A stretch of 64,000 bases of DNA. Origin: Lachnospiraceae bacterium. GTDB lineage: Bacteria > Bacillota > Clostridia > Lachnospirales > Lachnospiraceae. How positions within the stretch are numbered: position 1 is the first letter of the stretch; each line of letters starts with the position of its first letter. The notes beneath the pieces were generated by a model. It did not search any database. It was not told where the DNA came from and was given only the letters and a program-made list of their open reading frames with translations. The DNA lies in NCBI GenBank assembly GCA_017936885.1, contig JAGBEO010000013.1:248001-312000 (forward strand), given 5' to 3'. Positions 44,814 through 54,301 of this stretch are shown piece after piece. Made by a program: the position numbers and the translations under genes.

Positions 44814-46226
44814 TTATCTTGGAATATCTATGGCATCCTCATCCTGCCAGTCTCTTGCCAGATATTCTTTCTGTGTCTCTATGACCTTACGCATCACATA
44901 AGGTCCCGGCGCTCCTATCGTCAACCGCTTTTCCACACAGGTTTTCAAGCTGATTGCCTCATAGAGATCTTCCTCGAAAACAGGGCTGATTTCTTTCAAT
45001 TCCTCTATAGACAAATCTTCAATACTGCAATTTTTATCAATACAGTAAAGCACCAATCTGCCGATAATGCTGTGAGCATCTCTGAAAGGCACTCCATGCC
45101 CTACCAGATAATCCGCCGCATCCGTTGCATTGGTAAAGCCAAGCATAGCACTCTTTTCCATAACATCCTTATTAAATTTCATGGTGCGGATCATGCCCTC
45201 GAATAAAGCGAGACACCCTTTCACCGTATCTATGGCATCAAAGGTCAGTTCTTTATCCTCCTGCATATCCTTATTATAAGCCAAAGGAATTCCCTTCATC
45301 GTCGTCAGGATAGACATTAATGCTCCGTAAACCCGTCCTGTCTTACCCCGCACTAATGCTGCAATATCGGGGTTTTTCGTCTGAGGCATAATACTGCTTC
45401 CGGTAGAATATGCATCATCAATCTCCACAAAACGGTATTCATTGGAATTCCAGATAATGATTTCTTCGCAAAAGCGGCTTAAATGCATCATAATCGTAGA
45501 CAATGCCGATAAGAACTCAATCACATAATCCCTGTCTGATACCGAATCCATACTGTTAAGTGTCGGCCCTTCAAATCCAAGCAAAGATGCGGTATAGCTC
45601 CTGTCTAACGGATAAGTCGTTCCCGCCAAAGCGCCTGCACCGAGCGGACAATAGTTCATGCGGTGATAAATATCCTTAAGCCTTGATCTGTCCCGCTTAA
45701 ACATCTCAAAATACGCTCCGATATGGTGCGCCAGCGTCACCGGCTGTGCTTTCTGCAAATGGGTAAAGCCCGGCATATAAGTCTCCACATTCTCTTCCAT
45801 AATACGAAGCAATGTGCCAAGCAGCTCTTTAACCAACTCATCCACATAGAGTACTTCCAGTCTGGTGTACAGTCTCATATCAAGTGCTACCTGATCGTTA
45901 CGGCTTCTGCCCGTATGCAGCTTCTTGCCGGAATCTCCGATCCGGTCAATCAGATTCGCTTCCACAAAACTGTGAATATCTTCATACTCATCCGTGATCT
46001 TTAATCTGCCTTCCTCAACATCCTGTCTGATTCCGGTCAGTCCTTTTAAAATGGCATCCTTCTCTTCCTTGGTCAGAATCCCCTGCTTTGCCAGCATAAC
46101 CACATGGGCTATACTGCCTTCGATATCCTGCTTAAAGAATTTCTGATCAAAAGAAATAGATGCATTAAAATTATATACAAGCTTGTCCGTCTCCTTCGTG
46201 AAACGGCCTCCCCATAGCTGTGCCAT
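44814..46226 (-). CDS. argH: Argininosuccinate lyase
   Basis: This enzyme splits argininosuccinate to arginine and fumarate. The 470-residue protein has the fumarase/aspartase superfamily signature [12 protein letters not shown], the N-terminal [29 protein letters not shown] and the [15 protein letters not shown] segment with catalytic His. I start at MAQLWGGRF with GGAGG 8 nt upstream; an earlier in-frame ATG gives an unlikely N-terminal extension. argG is not in the window. It is separated from asd by the structured leader. Confidence 0.96.
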   Translation of the reverse strand: MAQLWGGRFTKETDKLVYNFNASISFDQKFFKQDIEGSIAHVVMLAKQGILTKEEKDAILKGLTGIRQDVEEGRLKITDEYEDIHSFVEANLIDRIGDSGKKLHTGRSRNDQVALDMRLYTRLEVLYVDELVKELLGTLLRIMEENVETYMPGFTHLQKAQPVTLAHHIGAYFEMFKRDRSRLKDIYHRMNYCPLGAGALAGTTYPLDRSYTASLLGFEGPTLNSMDSVSDRDYVIEFLSALSTIMMHLSRFCEEIIIWNSNEYRFVEIDDAYSTGSSIMPQTKNPDIAALVRGKTGRVYGALMSILTTMKGIPLAYNKDMQEDKELTFDAIDTVKGCLALFEGMIRTMKFNKDVMEKSAMLGFTNATDAADYLVGHGVPFRDAHSIIGRLVLYCIDKNCSIEDLSIEELKEISPVFEEDLYEAISLKTCVEKRLTIGAPGPYVMRKVIETQKEYLARDWQDEDAIDIPR

Positions 46227-46350
46227 GCAATAATCCTCCACTTTATTAAATCTAAATTTGATGATATCACAAAATACTTTTCTTTTCAATCAGAACACAA
46301 ATTTTCTCATAAAACATAAAATATCTTATAATCATAAGGAGTTGTTATCT

Positions 46351-46491
46351 ATGCACCCATTATTATCTCTTCAGGATATCTCCTATGCATACCACAATCT
46401 CAAAGGAGAGACGCCCGCACTTACCAACATATCTCTGCAAGTGTCCGAAGGAGAATTTCTGTCCATCGTCGGACCAAGCGGATGCGGCAAT
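46351..46491 (+). pseudogene. ABC transporter ATP-binding gene cut in Walker A by the element
   Basis: A good ribosome site (AAGGAG, 9 nt spacing) and an ATG start a frame typical of nitrate/sulfonate/taurine-type ATPases: LSLQDISYAYHN, ALTNISLQVSEGEFLSIVG, then PSGCG. The next codon should be Lys-Ser/Thr of Walker A; instead the sequence becomes the end of the mobile element. About 47 of ~250 codons remain. The rest of the gene should lie beyond the right end of the element, outside this window. Confidence 0.85.
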
Positions 46492-48231
46492 GCGATGGTT
46501 CCAAATTGGAAACTTTGGATACCATCGCGAACAAACTGCTTCCTTCAGATGGGCAAAAATATCCCGGTGCCTGTCAGTCACCGGGTTTTTGATATAAATA
46601 TGAGCGATTTCTCCATCCCAGACAACTTTTTCTATGATTGCCCTCAAGAAATCCCTTTTCTGCATGACAGAGAGTGCTTCAAAGATTTGAGGGAAGTGCT
46701 TCATCTTCTCCAACCACCCCTTCACATAATCCGTGACGTTCAGATTTGCCTCCTTATCGCTTTCCATAGCGGCTATCCTTGTCTGCAGTTGCCTGCATAA
46801 GCCGTCCGTCCGCTTGATTTCATCATTGATATACTGCACCGACACACTGTCTGCATCCAGATTTTTAATAGATACAATCAGCTTCTGTATCTCCTCTTTC
46901 TTCTTATTGTACTCTTGCTGCAACAGACCCTTTTCAGAAACCACATCCATATCCGTTTCTTTGATCTTCTTTAACAACGTCTCCAGCATAGGGACAATAC
47001 CCGCATCAGGATTCGTCAGGCCGATTATCTCCTCGCACACTTTTGCATCCAATGTATTGCCATGTACATTTTGCGTATCGCACTTTTCCCGATGTGTCGC
47101 ATCTTTGTACGGACATCGATAGGCGAAGGTACGCTCCCCTTTTTCTGTCAGCCGGGATGCCGGATAGTTCTTTGGACGCATCATATGACCACAACTACAG
47201 TAAAGCAGCCCTGACAAAAGTGCAATACTGTTTTTCGTATTCTTGAAAGTCGCCCCCTTCTCCTTATTACTCTCCAACAATTTCTGTACCCTAACAAACT
47301 CCTTTCCGCTGACAATGCCTTTATGCCGTCCTTTTGATATAATCCAGGATTCGCAGGGCAGATTCTGGTTTTTATAATGTGTCGAAGTCGTTTTGGCATA
47401 TCCCATCAATCCTGATTCTCCATCCAGTTCCTCCTCGTCGATACATACCTGGCAGCCCAAATCATAAAAATACTGATACGCCTCCCGATCTGCCTTACAG
47501 TATACCGGATTCACCAGAATATCCCTAATCCCTGAAATAACAAACTCTTTACCCTGTCTGGTTTTGATATCATTGTTAAGCAGATTTTTAAAGACCTTGG
47601 TAAGCGACCTGCACTCTATAAAATTTGAAAATATATACCGGGCAATGTCTATCTCTTCCGGATTCTGCGTCAGGCAAAACATAGATTTCTTTTTAAGAGC
47701 GCTAACCTCCTTCTCCAGTTTCATAGAAGAATATCCAAGAGGCGTATTGCCGCCAAGCCACCGCCCGCTTCTTGCCAGCATGATCATATTATCCTTGACA
47801 CGCTCCGCGATCTGCTCCCGCTCCATCTGTGCCAGCACTCCCGAAAAATATAACATAGCCTTACCGATAGGCGTAGTCGTATCAAACTTCTCTTTGATAC
47901 TGATAAAAGATGTCCCCCTGTGTTCCAAATCCTCCATTAAATTGGCCAAATCCGCAAGATTCCTTCCCAGACGATCCAGCTTGTAGCAGACTAGATAGTC
48001 AAAATGCAGCGCCTTCATATCGTGCATCATTTTCTGAAACTGCGGGCGCTTCGTATTTTTCCCGGAAAAACCTTCGTCTTCATATACTATTATTTCTGCC
48101 TGATCTCCTCCTTCAACAAACATCTCGATATATTCCCGACACATGGTAATCTGATTCTCTACACTCTCTCCTTTACCTGTCCACTTTGATTTCCTACTAT
48201 AAATAGCAATCCGTATCAAATCGTTCTGCAT
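46363..48231 (-). CDS. Large serine recombinase (element integrase)
   Basis: A 622-residue recombinase: resolvase catalytic domain with the active Ser in YSRKS (S15), DEGFSGKNTKRPQFQKMM and YKLDRLGRNLADL, MEREQIAERVKDNM; recombinase domain (about 165-285); a zinc ribbon with LLYCSCGHMMRPK and CPYKDATHREKC; and a long coiled coil (about 440-520). It belongs to the TndX/TnpX-like integrases of Firmicutes elements. Its last ~40 codons cross the element end and are antisense to the truncated ABC gene, so its C-terminus depends on integration. It faces outward at the left end of the element. Confidence 0.93.
   Translation of the reverse strand: MQNDLIRIAIYSRKSKWTGKGESVENQITMCREYIEMFVEGGDQAEIIVYEDEGFSGKNTKRPQFQKMMHDMKALHFDYLVCYKLDRLGRNLADLANLMEDLEHRGTSFISIKEKFDTTTPIGKAMLYFSGVLAQMEREQIAERVKDNMIMLARSGRWLGGNTPLGYSSMKLEKEVSALKKKSMFCLTQNPEEIDIARYIFSNFIECRSLTKVFKNLLNNDIKTRQGKEFVISGIRDILVNPVYCKADREAYQYFYDLGCQVCIDEEELDGESGLMGYAKTTSTHYKNQNLPCESWIISKGRHKGIVSGKEFVRVQKLLESNKEKGATFKNTKNSIALLSGLLYCSCGHMMRPKNYPASRLTEKGERTFAYRCPYKDATHREKCDTQNVHGNTLDAKVCEEIIGLTNPDAGIVPMLETLLKKIKETDMDVVSEKGLLQQEYNKKKEEIQKLIVSIKNLDADSVSVQYINDEIKRTDGLCRQLQTRIAAMESDKEANLNVTDYVKGWLEKMKHFPQIFEALSVMQKRDFLRAIIEKVVWDGEIAHIYIKNPVTDRHRDIFAHLKEAVCSRWYPKFPIWNHRIAASAWSDDGQKFSFGHLQRYVGKCGRLSFEIVVCIGDILKR
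46484..46528. other. Left attachment junction (attL) with palindromic half-site
   Basis: The chromosomal reading frame ends at ATGCGGCAA, and the element starts with a hairpin: arms of 14 and 15 bp (GCGATGG...CCATCGC outside, TCCAAA/TTTGGA inside) with one bulge. Nested in it is a perfect palindrome TTCCAA-A-TTGGAA. Large serine recombinases use att sites with inverted half-sites around a short core, which fits. The core cannot be fixed without the other end. Confidence 0.6.
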
Positions 48232-48267
48232 ATCGCCACCCCTTTCGTTGTGATGTCCCTGTTAGTG

Positions 48268-48307
48268 AAAGATGCCGCTAAATATAGGGCATATTGGCGG
48301 CATCTTT
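48268..48307 (-). terminator. Terminator-like stem before the recombinase gene
   Basis: An 11-bp perfect stem (AAAGATGCCGC/GCGGCATCTTT) with an 18-nt loop, between the small gene and the recombinase. It probably insulates the recombinase from upstream transcription. Confidence 0.65.
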
Positions 48308-48310
48308 TAT

Positions 48311-48538
48311 CTAACGCCCACAGTTGTCCATATCATCTGTGTCGTTCTCCCTTATCTGATATCTTTGGATTATTTCAGACAGAACGGCAATCTGCTGATC
48401 TTTTGACAATCCAACACGTTTCATCGTATCTTCTATATATATTACCGTAAAGTAATTAATTAGATCTTGTATCTTATCTACAGGCTTTTCGCCCTCTATA
48501 TGACAAGTAATAAAATGATTTCGCACAAACATCTCCAT
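48311..48538 (-). CDS. Small protein of unknown function
   Basis: A 75-residue, mostly helical and acidic protein (LINYFTVIYIEDTMKRVGLSK near the middle). No family is recognised and the ribosome site is weak, though codon usage looks coding. It lies just after the DUF927 gene and before the terminator and recombinase. It could be an excision or accessory factor of the element, but nothing in the sequence shows that. Confidence 0.5.
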   Translation of the reverse strand: MEMFVRNHFITCHIEGEKPVDKIQDLINYFTVIYIEDTMKRVGLSKDQQIAVLSEIIQRYQIRENDTDDMDNCGR

Positions 48539-48581
48539 GTAACGCTACTGTCATAACAATATATGTCACACCATCTCAAAC

Positions 48582-50609
48582 TTAACACAAATACTCTCCT
48601 TCATATGCTTGACCTCTCACTGTCGAAATTGCCTTCCACAACGGCTTCGAAAGTTGTCCGTTGAATTTACCCACCAAAATCCTGACGCACAACGTGCGTT
48701 TTCCTTTGCCGTTAGGCGCAGTCTTACTGATCTGTTCATCCGCAAGCAATGACTGAATCTCCCTCTGGTCATAAGGAAAGTAGCTGTTAGTCTGACTTAA
48801 AAAAGCGACCACTTTCTTCTGTACAAGATCCGGGTTGAAATAATAAAATTGTTCATCCATAAACCCGTCAAACTCTGCCGTTTCCGATATCATCAGCTTG
48901 TCTTTACAAAGTGTGATGTTACCCACACGCATCAAGGACGCAATGCTCTTCACAAAAAGAACTGCTGGAGATTCATCTTTGGATAGTTCTTCGCTAATCC
49001 ACGCGCAATCTACAATCTGTTTCCTCATCTGCATTAACATTGTCTCGATCTCTCCGTTATCCACACCACAATATTCCACAAGGAACTTGTGGAGAATATC
49101 GCTTGCCAGTCGTAAGGTAACCGCGCTGTCCACCAGCCGACGTTCTTTTAACAATCCAAAAAGACACTTCCGCTCAACACTAAATTGTCTTTTGATATAA
49201 TTTTTTATCTCATCATAACGTTGTCCGACATACTCCGCAAAAGCTGCTAAGAACGTCGTATACGCATACGGATTCTCCTGAAACCACGTCACGTCATCAA
49301 CATTTACCAAGTCTCGTTCCAATCTGCAATACAGACAGCGCAAGTTGGATGAAACCCCCTTACCCATGAGTTCTCCAGTCAGAGCGACCATGCCATGAAC
49401 GCCTTCGCCTCTCTTATCTTCAAGGCGAACGTTGGAACGGCTGCGGCTGCTCCCATCCCCAACCATACGTATAATCATCTCCAGCTTATCCTGCATCTCC
49501 CGCCTCTTCGTTTCCGTTTTTGCAGGTGCAAAATCATCGATAAGAGTGACGGTATCCCGTCCGGAAGTGACGATCGCTCTTTCCAGAGAAACTGCGGTGT
49601 CAGTGTCAAACCTACGGGGTTCATCTCTAAAAACATCTTCGCAGAGCTGTGCAAATAAAATCTTTCCTACGGTCGTCTTCATACTCCCTGTCCGACCATT
49701 CAGAAATAAAACGAACCGCGGTGCAAATCCCGCCTCCCGAAAAGGCTGATAGAGAACACCCATGAGCGAAAATGTCAACATTACGGCCTGTGCTTTCATG
49801 TCGCTATAAAGATTACATGCCCGCAGAAAAATATTGATAAAGTCTGATTTCTCACAAGTATACCTCGTCAATGTATGTCCTGTACTTACACATTTGTCCG
49901 CGCCTAAATTCAGTCCATCATAAAGATAAACGTGGTGCCCGTCTATATAATTCCATCCCGACTCAAAATAAATTAAACTAATTTTACTGGATGCAATATC
50001 TTGTCGAAATCTTTCTTCGATAGTTTTTTCGGCTTTCTGTACATTGTGGTCTATTATGGCTTCCGGAATTAAATCCGTAATTATCTTAGATATGGAGTGT
50101 ATCTTCGTATATTTCACCGATAAATCATGTGTTTTCCCATACAAAATAATGCTACATTCAATTTGCCCCCTCTCTGGTATCTCTCTGCCTTTTCGATCAA
50201 CATAAATTTTTTTACATATAATTACAACCTGAAAATTGGTCGCTGGATATATCGGTGCCGACATCCACGGAATATTGCCCGCCATTCCGTGTTGGTTCAT
50301 CTGCACCATCTTATCTTTTTGCAATCTCTTAAATCTTTGTTCTTCCTTGAAAACATCTTGTTTTACTATACCTTCGGATCTTATCTCATTATTTTTTTCT
50401 GTGTGAGATGTCTTGAGAAAATCGAGAACCTCTATGCCTCCTGATCGTTCTTCCTCCTCGTGCTCTACGAACTTGAGAACATCAATGCCATACGGCTTTC
50501 CGTCTTCACCACGTTCAATATGAAAAAGAACTTCCCGTCCCTTAGGGCTTCCCTGTTCATCGCGTTCCAAAAATTCCAAAACATCTACTGCGCCACCTTT
50601 CCCGTTAAT
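48582..50609 (-). CDS. DUF927-type ATPase/helicase with N-terminal repeats
   Basis: A ~675-residue protein. The central domain has Walker A LNGRTGSMKTTVGKILFA and a Walker B TVTLIDDFAPAKTE, with the downstream GMVALTGELMGKGVSS typical of DUF927/replicative helicase-like proteins on plasmids and integrative elements. N-terminal residues 5-70 contain four ~17-residue repeats of the form G-x-x-VLxFxE. No ATG exists in frame: the best ribosome site (AAGGAGG, 8 nt) points to an ATT codon; TTG at 50579 is the other choice but lacks a ribosome site. Role: probably element replication. Confidence 0.75.
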   Translation of the reverse strand: MNGKGGAVDVLEFLERDEQGSPKGREVLFHIERGEDGKPYGIDVLKFVEHEEEERSGGIEVLDFLKTSHTEKNNEIRSEGIVKQDVFKEEQRFKRLQKDKMVQMNQHGMAGNIPWMSAPIYPATNFQVVIICKKIYVDRKGREIPERGQIECSIILYGKTHDLSVKYTKIHSISKIITDLIPEAIIDHNVQKAEKTIEERFRQDIASSKISLIYFESGWNYIDGHHVYLYDGLNLGADKCVSTGHTLTRYTCEKSDFINIFLRACNLYSDMKAQAVMLTFSLMGVLYQPFREAGFAPRFVLFLNGRTGSMKTTVGKILFAQLCEDVFRDEPRRFDTDTAVSLERAIVTSGRDTVTLIDDFAPAKTETKRREMQDKLEMIIRMVGDGSSRSRSNVRLEDKRGEGVHGMVALTGELMGKGVSSNLRCLYCRLERDLVNVDDVTWFQENPYAYTTFLAAFAEYVGQRYDEIKNYIKRQFSVERKCLFGLLKERRLVDSAVTLRLASDILHKFLVEYCGVDNGEIETMLMQMRKQIVDCAWISEELSKDESPAVLFVKSIASLMRVGNITLCKDKLMISETAEFDGFMDEQFYYFNPDLVQKKVVAFLSQTNSYFPYDQREIQSLLADEQISKTAPNGKGKRTLCVRILVGKFNGQLSKPLWKAISTVRGQAYEGEYLC

Positions 50610-50750
50610 GTGATTATCCTCCTTCTCCTCTTGTTTTTTCTGTGCTCCTCTCGCTCACATTAACATGATATCCTCATCACCCCAACATTTCCAGCGACCG
50701 GTATTTTATTTCGAAAAAAAGATTTTTTTGCCCTTCGGGATATTATCAAA

Positions 50751-52172
50751 TCATTCCCATATTCCTCTCATAACAGCCATATGTATCTGTGCATATAAAT
50801 TATCCGGCTTTTTTATCATCTTCATTTTCTTAATCCTATAATTGTCCTCATATTTTATCCCAAGTATTTCTTCAACAGTCCCATTCTTAATGCGACCTTT
50901 CATCCATGCTTCAAAATCCTCCTCTATCTCTGTTAATGTCTTATAATCAAAAGAAGGTTCTGACTTGCTATCATATATTCTTAACCATGTATTTATGTCA
51001 CATAAGTCATCATAATACCGATTGATTTCATCGATGCGCATTTGTAAATAGCTACAAATTTGATCACAAGCATCTCCAATATTCTGATATATGCTATCTC
51101 TTTTTTCCCTCGTTAAGCATTGTAGCTCATTGCTTTCGTATGGAAAAATAAATCTAAATATTATTTTAGCCAATATATCCCGCCCATATATACACTCAAA
51201 TCTCCCTAATAAGGTAGCAACATCAAATAATTTTTCATTTATCATATCATAATGTATTCCCGTAGATTCTTCACCACCTTGCACTTTAACTATATTATAT
51301 ATACAATCAAAGATCGTATTGGTTAGCGACACTCCAAGCATAACATTGAAATAATAAATATTTTCATAAGGTGACTTTTCAATTTTTGCATATATCTCTT
51401 CGATATATTTATATGAATATCGCGTTATATCCGCACTCCCCTTTGAAATGTCCTTTTCACTGCCAAAAACTGTGAATTCAAAAAGCCTTAAATATTTTTG
51501 TGTAAAGATTATATTTTGTAATGTTCTCGTGAATATCGGTAATTCGTTACAATTCCTCATTGGCAAATAAGCTTCATCTTTTAAACGAGTCCTAATATCA
51601 ATCTCTTCTTTCTCCCTTCCATCAAAAATCCTATATTTCTTATTAGCATTTTTTGTATACTTTTTTCTCATAAGGAACTGTAATGTACAATCTACATTAA
51701 ATAAGCCTGTTTCTGCTACCATATATTCAATTTGTGTTGCACATTCTTCTAAAGAAACCGACTTTTTTTCTTCTGTTTCTAGAGGTTTCGATATCTCTTC
51801 ATAGAGATTAAGTATTTCTTCCTCCGTGTGTTTTCGATCCTCTGTTCTCCCTATCCTCTCTTTTTTCTCACCCACACGAATAATATTTCCCTGTTTTGCT
51901 TGTAACTTATATATATCTTCTCCCCAATCTTCCAAATCAGCTTCCAAAAAAACTAATTCTTTGAAATCGGGGATTTTTCTCTCAATTTTATATTTCCTCG
52001 CAACCTTTTCCCTCAGTTCTGACAACTCCATAAAACGTGATTTACTGGTTACAATGTTCTTTAAATTAACATCATAATCTTTTAATATTCTTTCACATAT
52101 CTTTTGCAAACTATCTGTATTTATCACTCCTGCATTTAAATCAACATCAAGATATCTTCGCATTTGTCTCAT
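50751..52172 (-). CDS. Orphan AT-rich gene, unknown function
   Basis: A 474-residue soluble protein that I do not recognise. N-terminal helical region with NIVTSKSRFMELSELREK, a charged linker around residues 105-140 (KKERIGRTEDRKHTEEEI), and a long helical C-terminal two-thirds with little low complexity. No ATPase, nuclease or HTH motif is evident. The DNA is much more AT-rich than its neighbours, and the gene has its own transcription unit, with a terminator upstream, so it looks like cargo. The ATG at 52172 has GGAAAG upstream; a GTG two codons earlier is possible. Confidence 0.7.
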   Translation of the reverse strand: MRQMRRYLDVDLNAGVINTDSLQKICERILKDYDVNLKNIVTSKSRFMELSELREKVARKYKIERKIPDFKELVFLEADLEDWGEDIYKLQAKQGNIIRVGEKKERIGRTEDRKHTEEEILNLYEEISKPLETEEKKSVSLEECATQIEYMVAETGLFNVDCTLQFLMRKKYTKNANKKYRIFDGREKEEIDIRTRLKDEAYLPMRNCNELPIFTRTLQNIIFTQKYLRLFEFTVFGSEKDISKGSADITRYSYKYIEEIYAKIEKSPYENIYYFNVMLGVSLTNTIFDCIYNIVKVQGGEESTGIHYDMINEKLFDVATLLGRFECIYGRDILAKIIFRFIFPYESNELQCLTREKRDSIYQNIGDACDQICSYLQMRIDEINRYYDDLCDINTWLRIYDSKSEPSFDYKTLTEIEEDFEAWMKGRIKNGTVEEILGIKYEDNYRIKKMKMIKKPDNLYAQIHMAVMRGIWE

Positions 52173-52315
52173 CCCCACTTTCCATCAATTCCACTTTTCA
52201 TCTTTGTAAGTAAATCTATCATTTATTATAATTATAACAGATGGAATAGGTGGAAAGAAGGAAAATAATCCTTTATCCTAAAAACCATTAAAGACAAATC
52301 GAAATGTATTGCCCC

Positions 52316-52347
52316 AAAAAAACTCCCGGAGAAATATACCCCGAGAG
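52316..52347 (-). terminator. Intrinsic terminator after the Rad52-like gene
   Basis: On the minus strand a GC-rich stem (CTCTCGGGG / CTCCGGGAG, with wobbles) is followed by seven Ts. It closes the recombination-gene operon, 40 bp past its last stop codon. Confidence 0.8.
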
Positions 52348-52386
52348 CCTTTCTAAGACAAGATACTTAATTTGGAAATAAATTCT

Positions 52387-53127
52387 CTACTCCGCCACCA
52401 CACTCTTCGTCTTCGCCAGCGCCTCCATCACCCGCTTATACATAGCCTCATTCATCGTCTCCGTTTTCCCGATCCGATATCGCTCCCGTACAGCCTCCAT
52501 CGCAACCCCTGTTCTGTCAAGCTCCACCTGCAACGCCGTCATCTGATCATCGGTAAGGGCACTTTCCTGTGGCGTTTTCTTCTGCTGCCTTTTCCCACGG
52601 TTTCCGGGTGCTGCCTTAGTCTGCATGGTATACACACAGTTGCCTTTCCCGTTTACGATCACAAGGGAAGTAATCTCTCGGTTATCGTTATAATCAATCA
52701 ACGCTACCTTATAGTGGTCATTGCAGTACAGTTTATCTCCCTTTTTCTGGATATTGGCCAGTTCCTCCTGAATCCAGATAAACGGGGCTGTATACAGCTC
52801 CCTTCCGATCCCCCAGTTAAAGCAAGCCCTCTTAAAGCTGTCCGAGGCCTGCCCTTTTTCTTTTTCCGAATAGCTGGTGGTTCCTACATCCTGTTTTGCC
52901 ACCCATATTTTTTTCTCTTCATCATAAACCTCTACCGTACAGTAAAGATTCCCTTCTATACTTTGGTGGCTCCGTTTCCACCCGAACATCCCAAAAGTCT
53001 CATCCAGGATCTTCTGGTCAACCCTCGCATCCTTATAAAGCAGAAGGCTTAACCCGTTCTCCCTGATCACGGATACCCTGCACTCGATCTCCTCTGCCTT
53101 TAGCAGCCGTATTGCTGTTTTTTCCAT
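52387..53127 (-). CDS. Rad52/Rad22-like single-strand annealing protein
   Basis: A 246-residue protein. The Rad52-family core is clear: FGMFGWKRSHQSIEGNLYC, the GTTSYSEKEKGQASDSFKRA segment and CFNWGIGRELYTAPFIW. These phage- and element-type proteins anneal complementary single strands for homologous recombination or element replication. The C-terminal ~70 residues are basic and Gln-rich (KRQQKKTPQESALT), with a helical end. AAAGGAGGGCAT precedes the ATG. It follows the YqaJ-type nuclease on the same strand, forming an exonuclease-annealase pair. Confidence 0.9.
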   Translation of the reverse strand: MEKTAIRLLKAEEIECRVSVIRENGLSLLLYKDARVDQKILDETFGMFGWKRSHQSIEGNLYCTVEVYDEEKKIWVAKQDVGTTSYSEKEKGQASDSFKRACFNWGIGRELYTAPFIWIQEELANIQKKGDKLYCNDHYKVALIDYNDNREITSLVIVNGKGNCVYTMQTKAAPGNRGKRQQKKTPQESALTDDQMTALQVELDRTGVAMEAVRERYRIGKTETMNEAMYKRVMEALAKTKSVVAE

Positions 53128-53224
53128 ATGCCCTCCTTTCTTTCTGCCTGCCGGAAGTTCCTTTCTGAAAACTCCCGGCAGTTGTATTCTTCTACTATCA
53201 TTGTAATAGCAGCATTTTCCTCTA

Positions 53225-54154
53225 TTATGCCGCTTTCACCTCAAACCGCCTGCTGTGGGAAACCGTGGCGTAATCTTCATAGATCTCCGGTTTTTCCTCC
53301 CTGATCCGCTTTGTGTCAAGCCTTGTGGAATCCACATTCCCCCAGGAGACACGGTATCGTTCACTCCTTGCCAGTTCATGTTCTCCCATAAACAGCTTCA
53401 CCTCCTGCTCGATCTGCTTCTTCTCTGTCTCCAGCTCCGCGATCTTTTGCAGAATATCCCTTCTCCTTCCCAGTTTTTCATCAAACCCGGTCAGCTCAAT
53501 CGCGGACTTCTCTTTAGCCTTACTAAAATACTGTGCAATCACCTCATCACAGGCTCTGCTTCCGTCTGGCGGCGGAATCTGACCCGTCAGGACATAGTTA
53601 TGCCAGAAATCTTCTTCTATGGCTATTAAGTTATTGATAACCGCCTCATCCCACACCAGCTTCCTGTAGGTAAATTCTCGACCGAGAATAACGGCTGCGA
53701 TATACCACGCTCGTTTCCCTGTAACCGCCATGTAATGATAGCACTGCATCATATAGTGGAGCGGAATATTCCCGTCCGACCACTTATCCGCACTGTATGC
53801 ACTGGCCGTCTTACATTCAAGGCCAGCATCCTCCCCGACCACAAGCCTGTCCACATCCGCAATCATAAAGGGATACTCCTTACTCCGGTACATATAGTTG
53901 GAGCAGCGGACTTTTAAGCCCGTCGCCTCCACAAACCGCTTAGCCACATACGCCTCCAGATCATGCCCGATGCGTACCGCTTCGTTATTCACCTCCTCCG
54001 CTTCCCCGCCCGTCTTGTCCCTGAACACTTTCATGGCATTGCTGTAGGGATGAAGCCCGCAGACCGCTCCTGCATCGGAACCGCCGATCCCTGTTTTCCG
54101 AAGCTGCAGCCAGTCTTCTTGTGTCATATTCCCCGTGGGTATCTTCTCGTACAT
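53225..54154 (-). CDS. YqaJ-family recombination exonuclease
   Basis: A 309-residue nuclease of the lambda-exonuclease/YqaJ type. The hallmark is near the N-terminus: WLQLRKTGIGGSDAGAVCGL; the PD-(D/E)xK active site reads FMIADVDRLVVGEDAGLECK, followed by YMMQCYHYMAVTGKRAW. It resects double-strand ends to feed the annealing protein encoded next. The start at MYEKIPTGNMTQ has GGAGGAG upstream; the longer frame is a read-through. A coiled coil (about 235-265) follows the nuclease domain. Confidence 0.9.
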   Translation of the reverse strand: MYEKIPTGNMTQEDWLQLRKTGIGGSDAGAVCGLHPYSNAMKVFRDKTGGEAEEVNNEAVRIGHDLEAYVAKRFVEATGLKVRCSNYMYRSKEYPFMIADVDRLVVGEDAGLECKTASAYSADKWSDGNIPLHYMMQCYHYMAVTGKRAWYIAAVILGREFTYRKLVWDEAVINNLIAIEEDFWHNYVLTGQIPPPDGSRACDEVIAQYFSKAKEKSAIELTGFDEKLGRRRDILQKIAELETEKKQIEQEVKLFMGEHELARSERYRVSWGNVDSTRLDTKRIREEKPEIYEDYATVSHSRRFEVKAA

Positions 54155-54301
54155 ATCTTTTCTCCTCCTGTGGATATCTATGGTCTTGTGCCGCTTTTCT
54201 CTCTGCGAGTTCCCGATTTTCGTGATAAACCAAAGACCAAATGAAGATTGTTTGGGAATCCCGCGATGGAAACCGGCATCCACCCAAACCGGCCTGTTCC
54301 C

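Noticed and set aside
46258-46800. A 180-codon plus-strand frame fusing the ABC N-terminus to element sequence
   Set aside because: The part after the Walker A cut is antisense to the recombinase and has no protein-like motifs; it is an accidental read-through of the junction.
50579-50581. TTG as the firm start of the DUF927-type gene
   Set aside because: No ribosome site precedes it and it cuts into the first N-terminal repeat; the ATT ten codons upstream fits better, though it is unusual.
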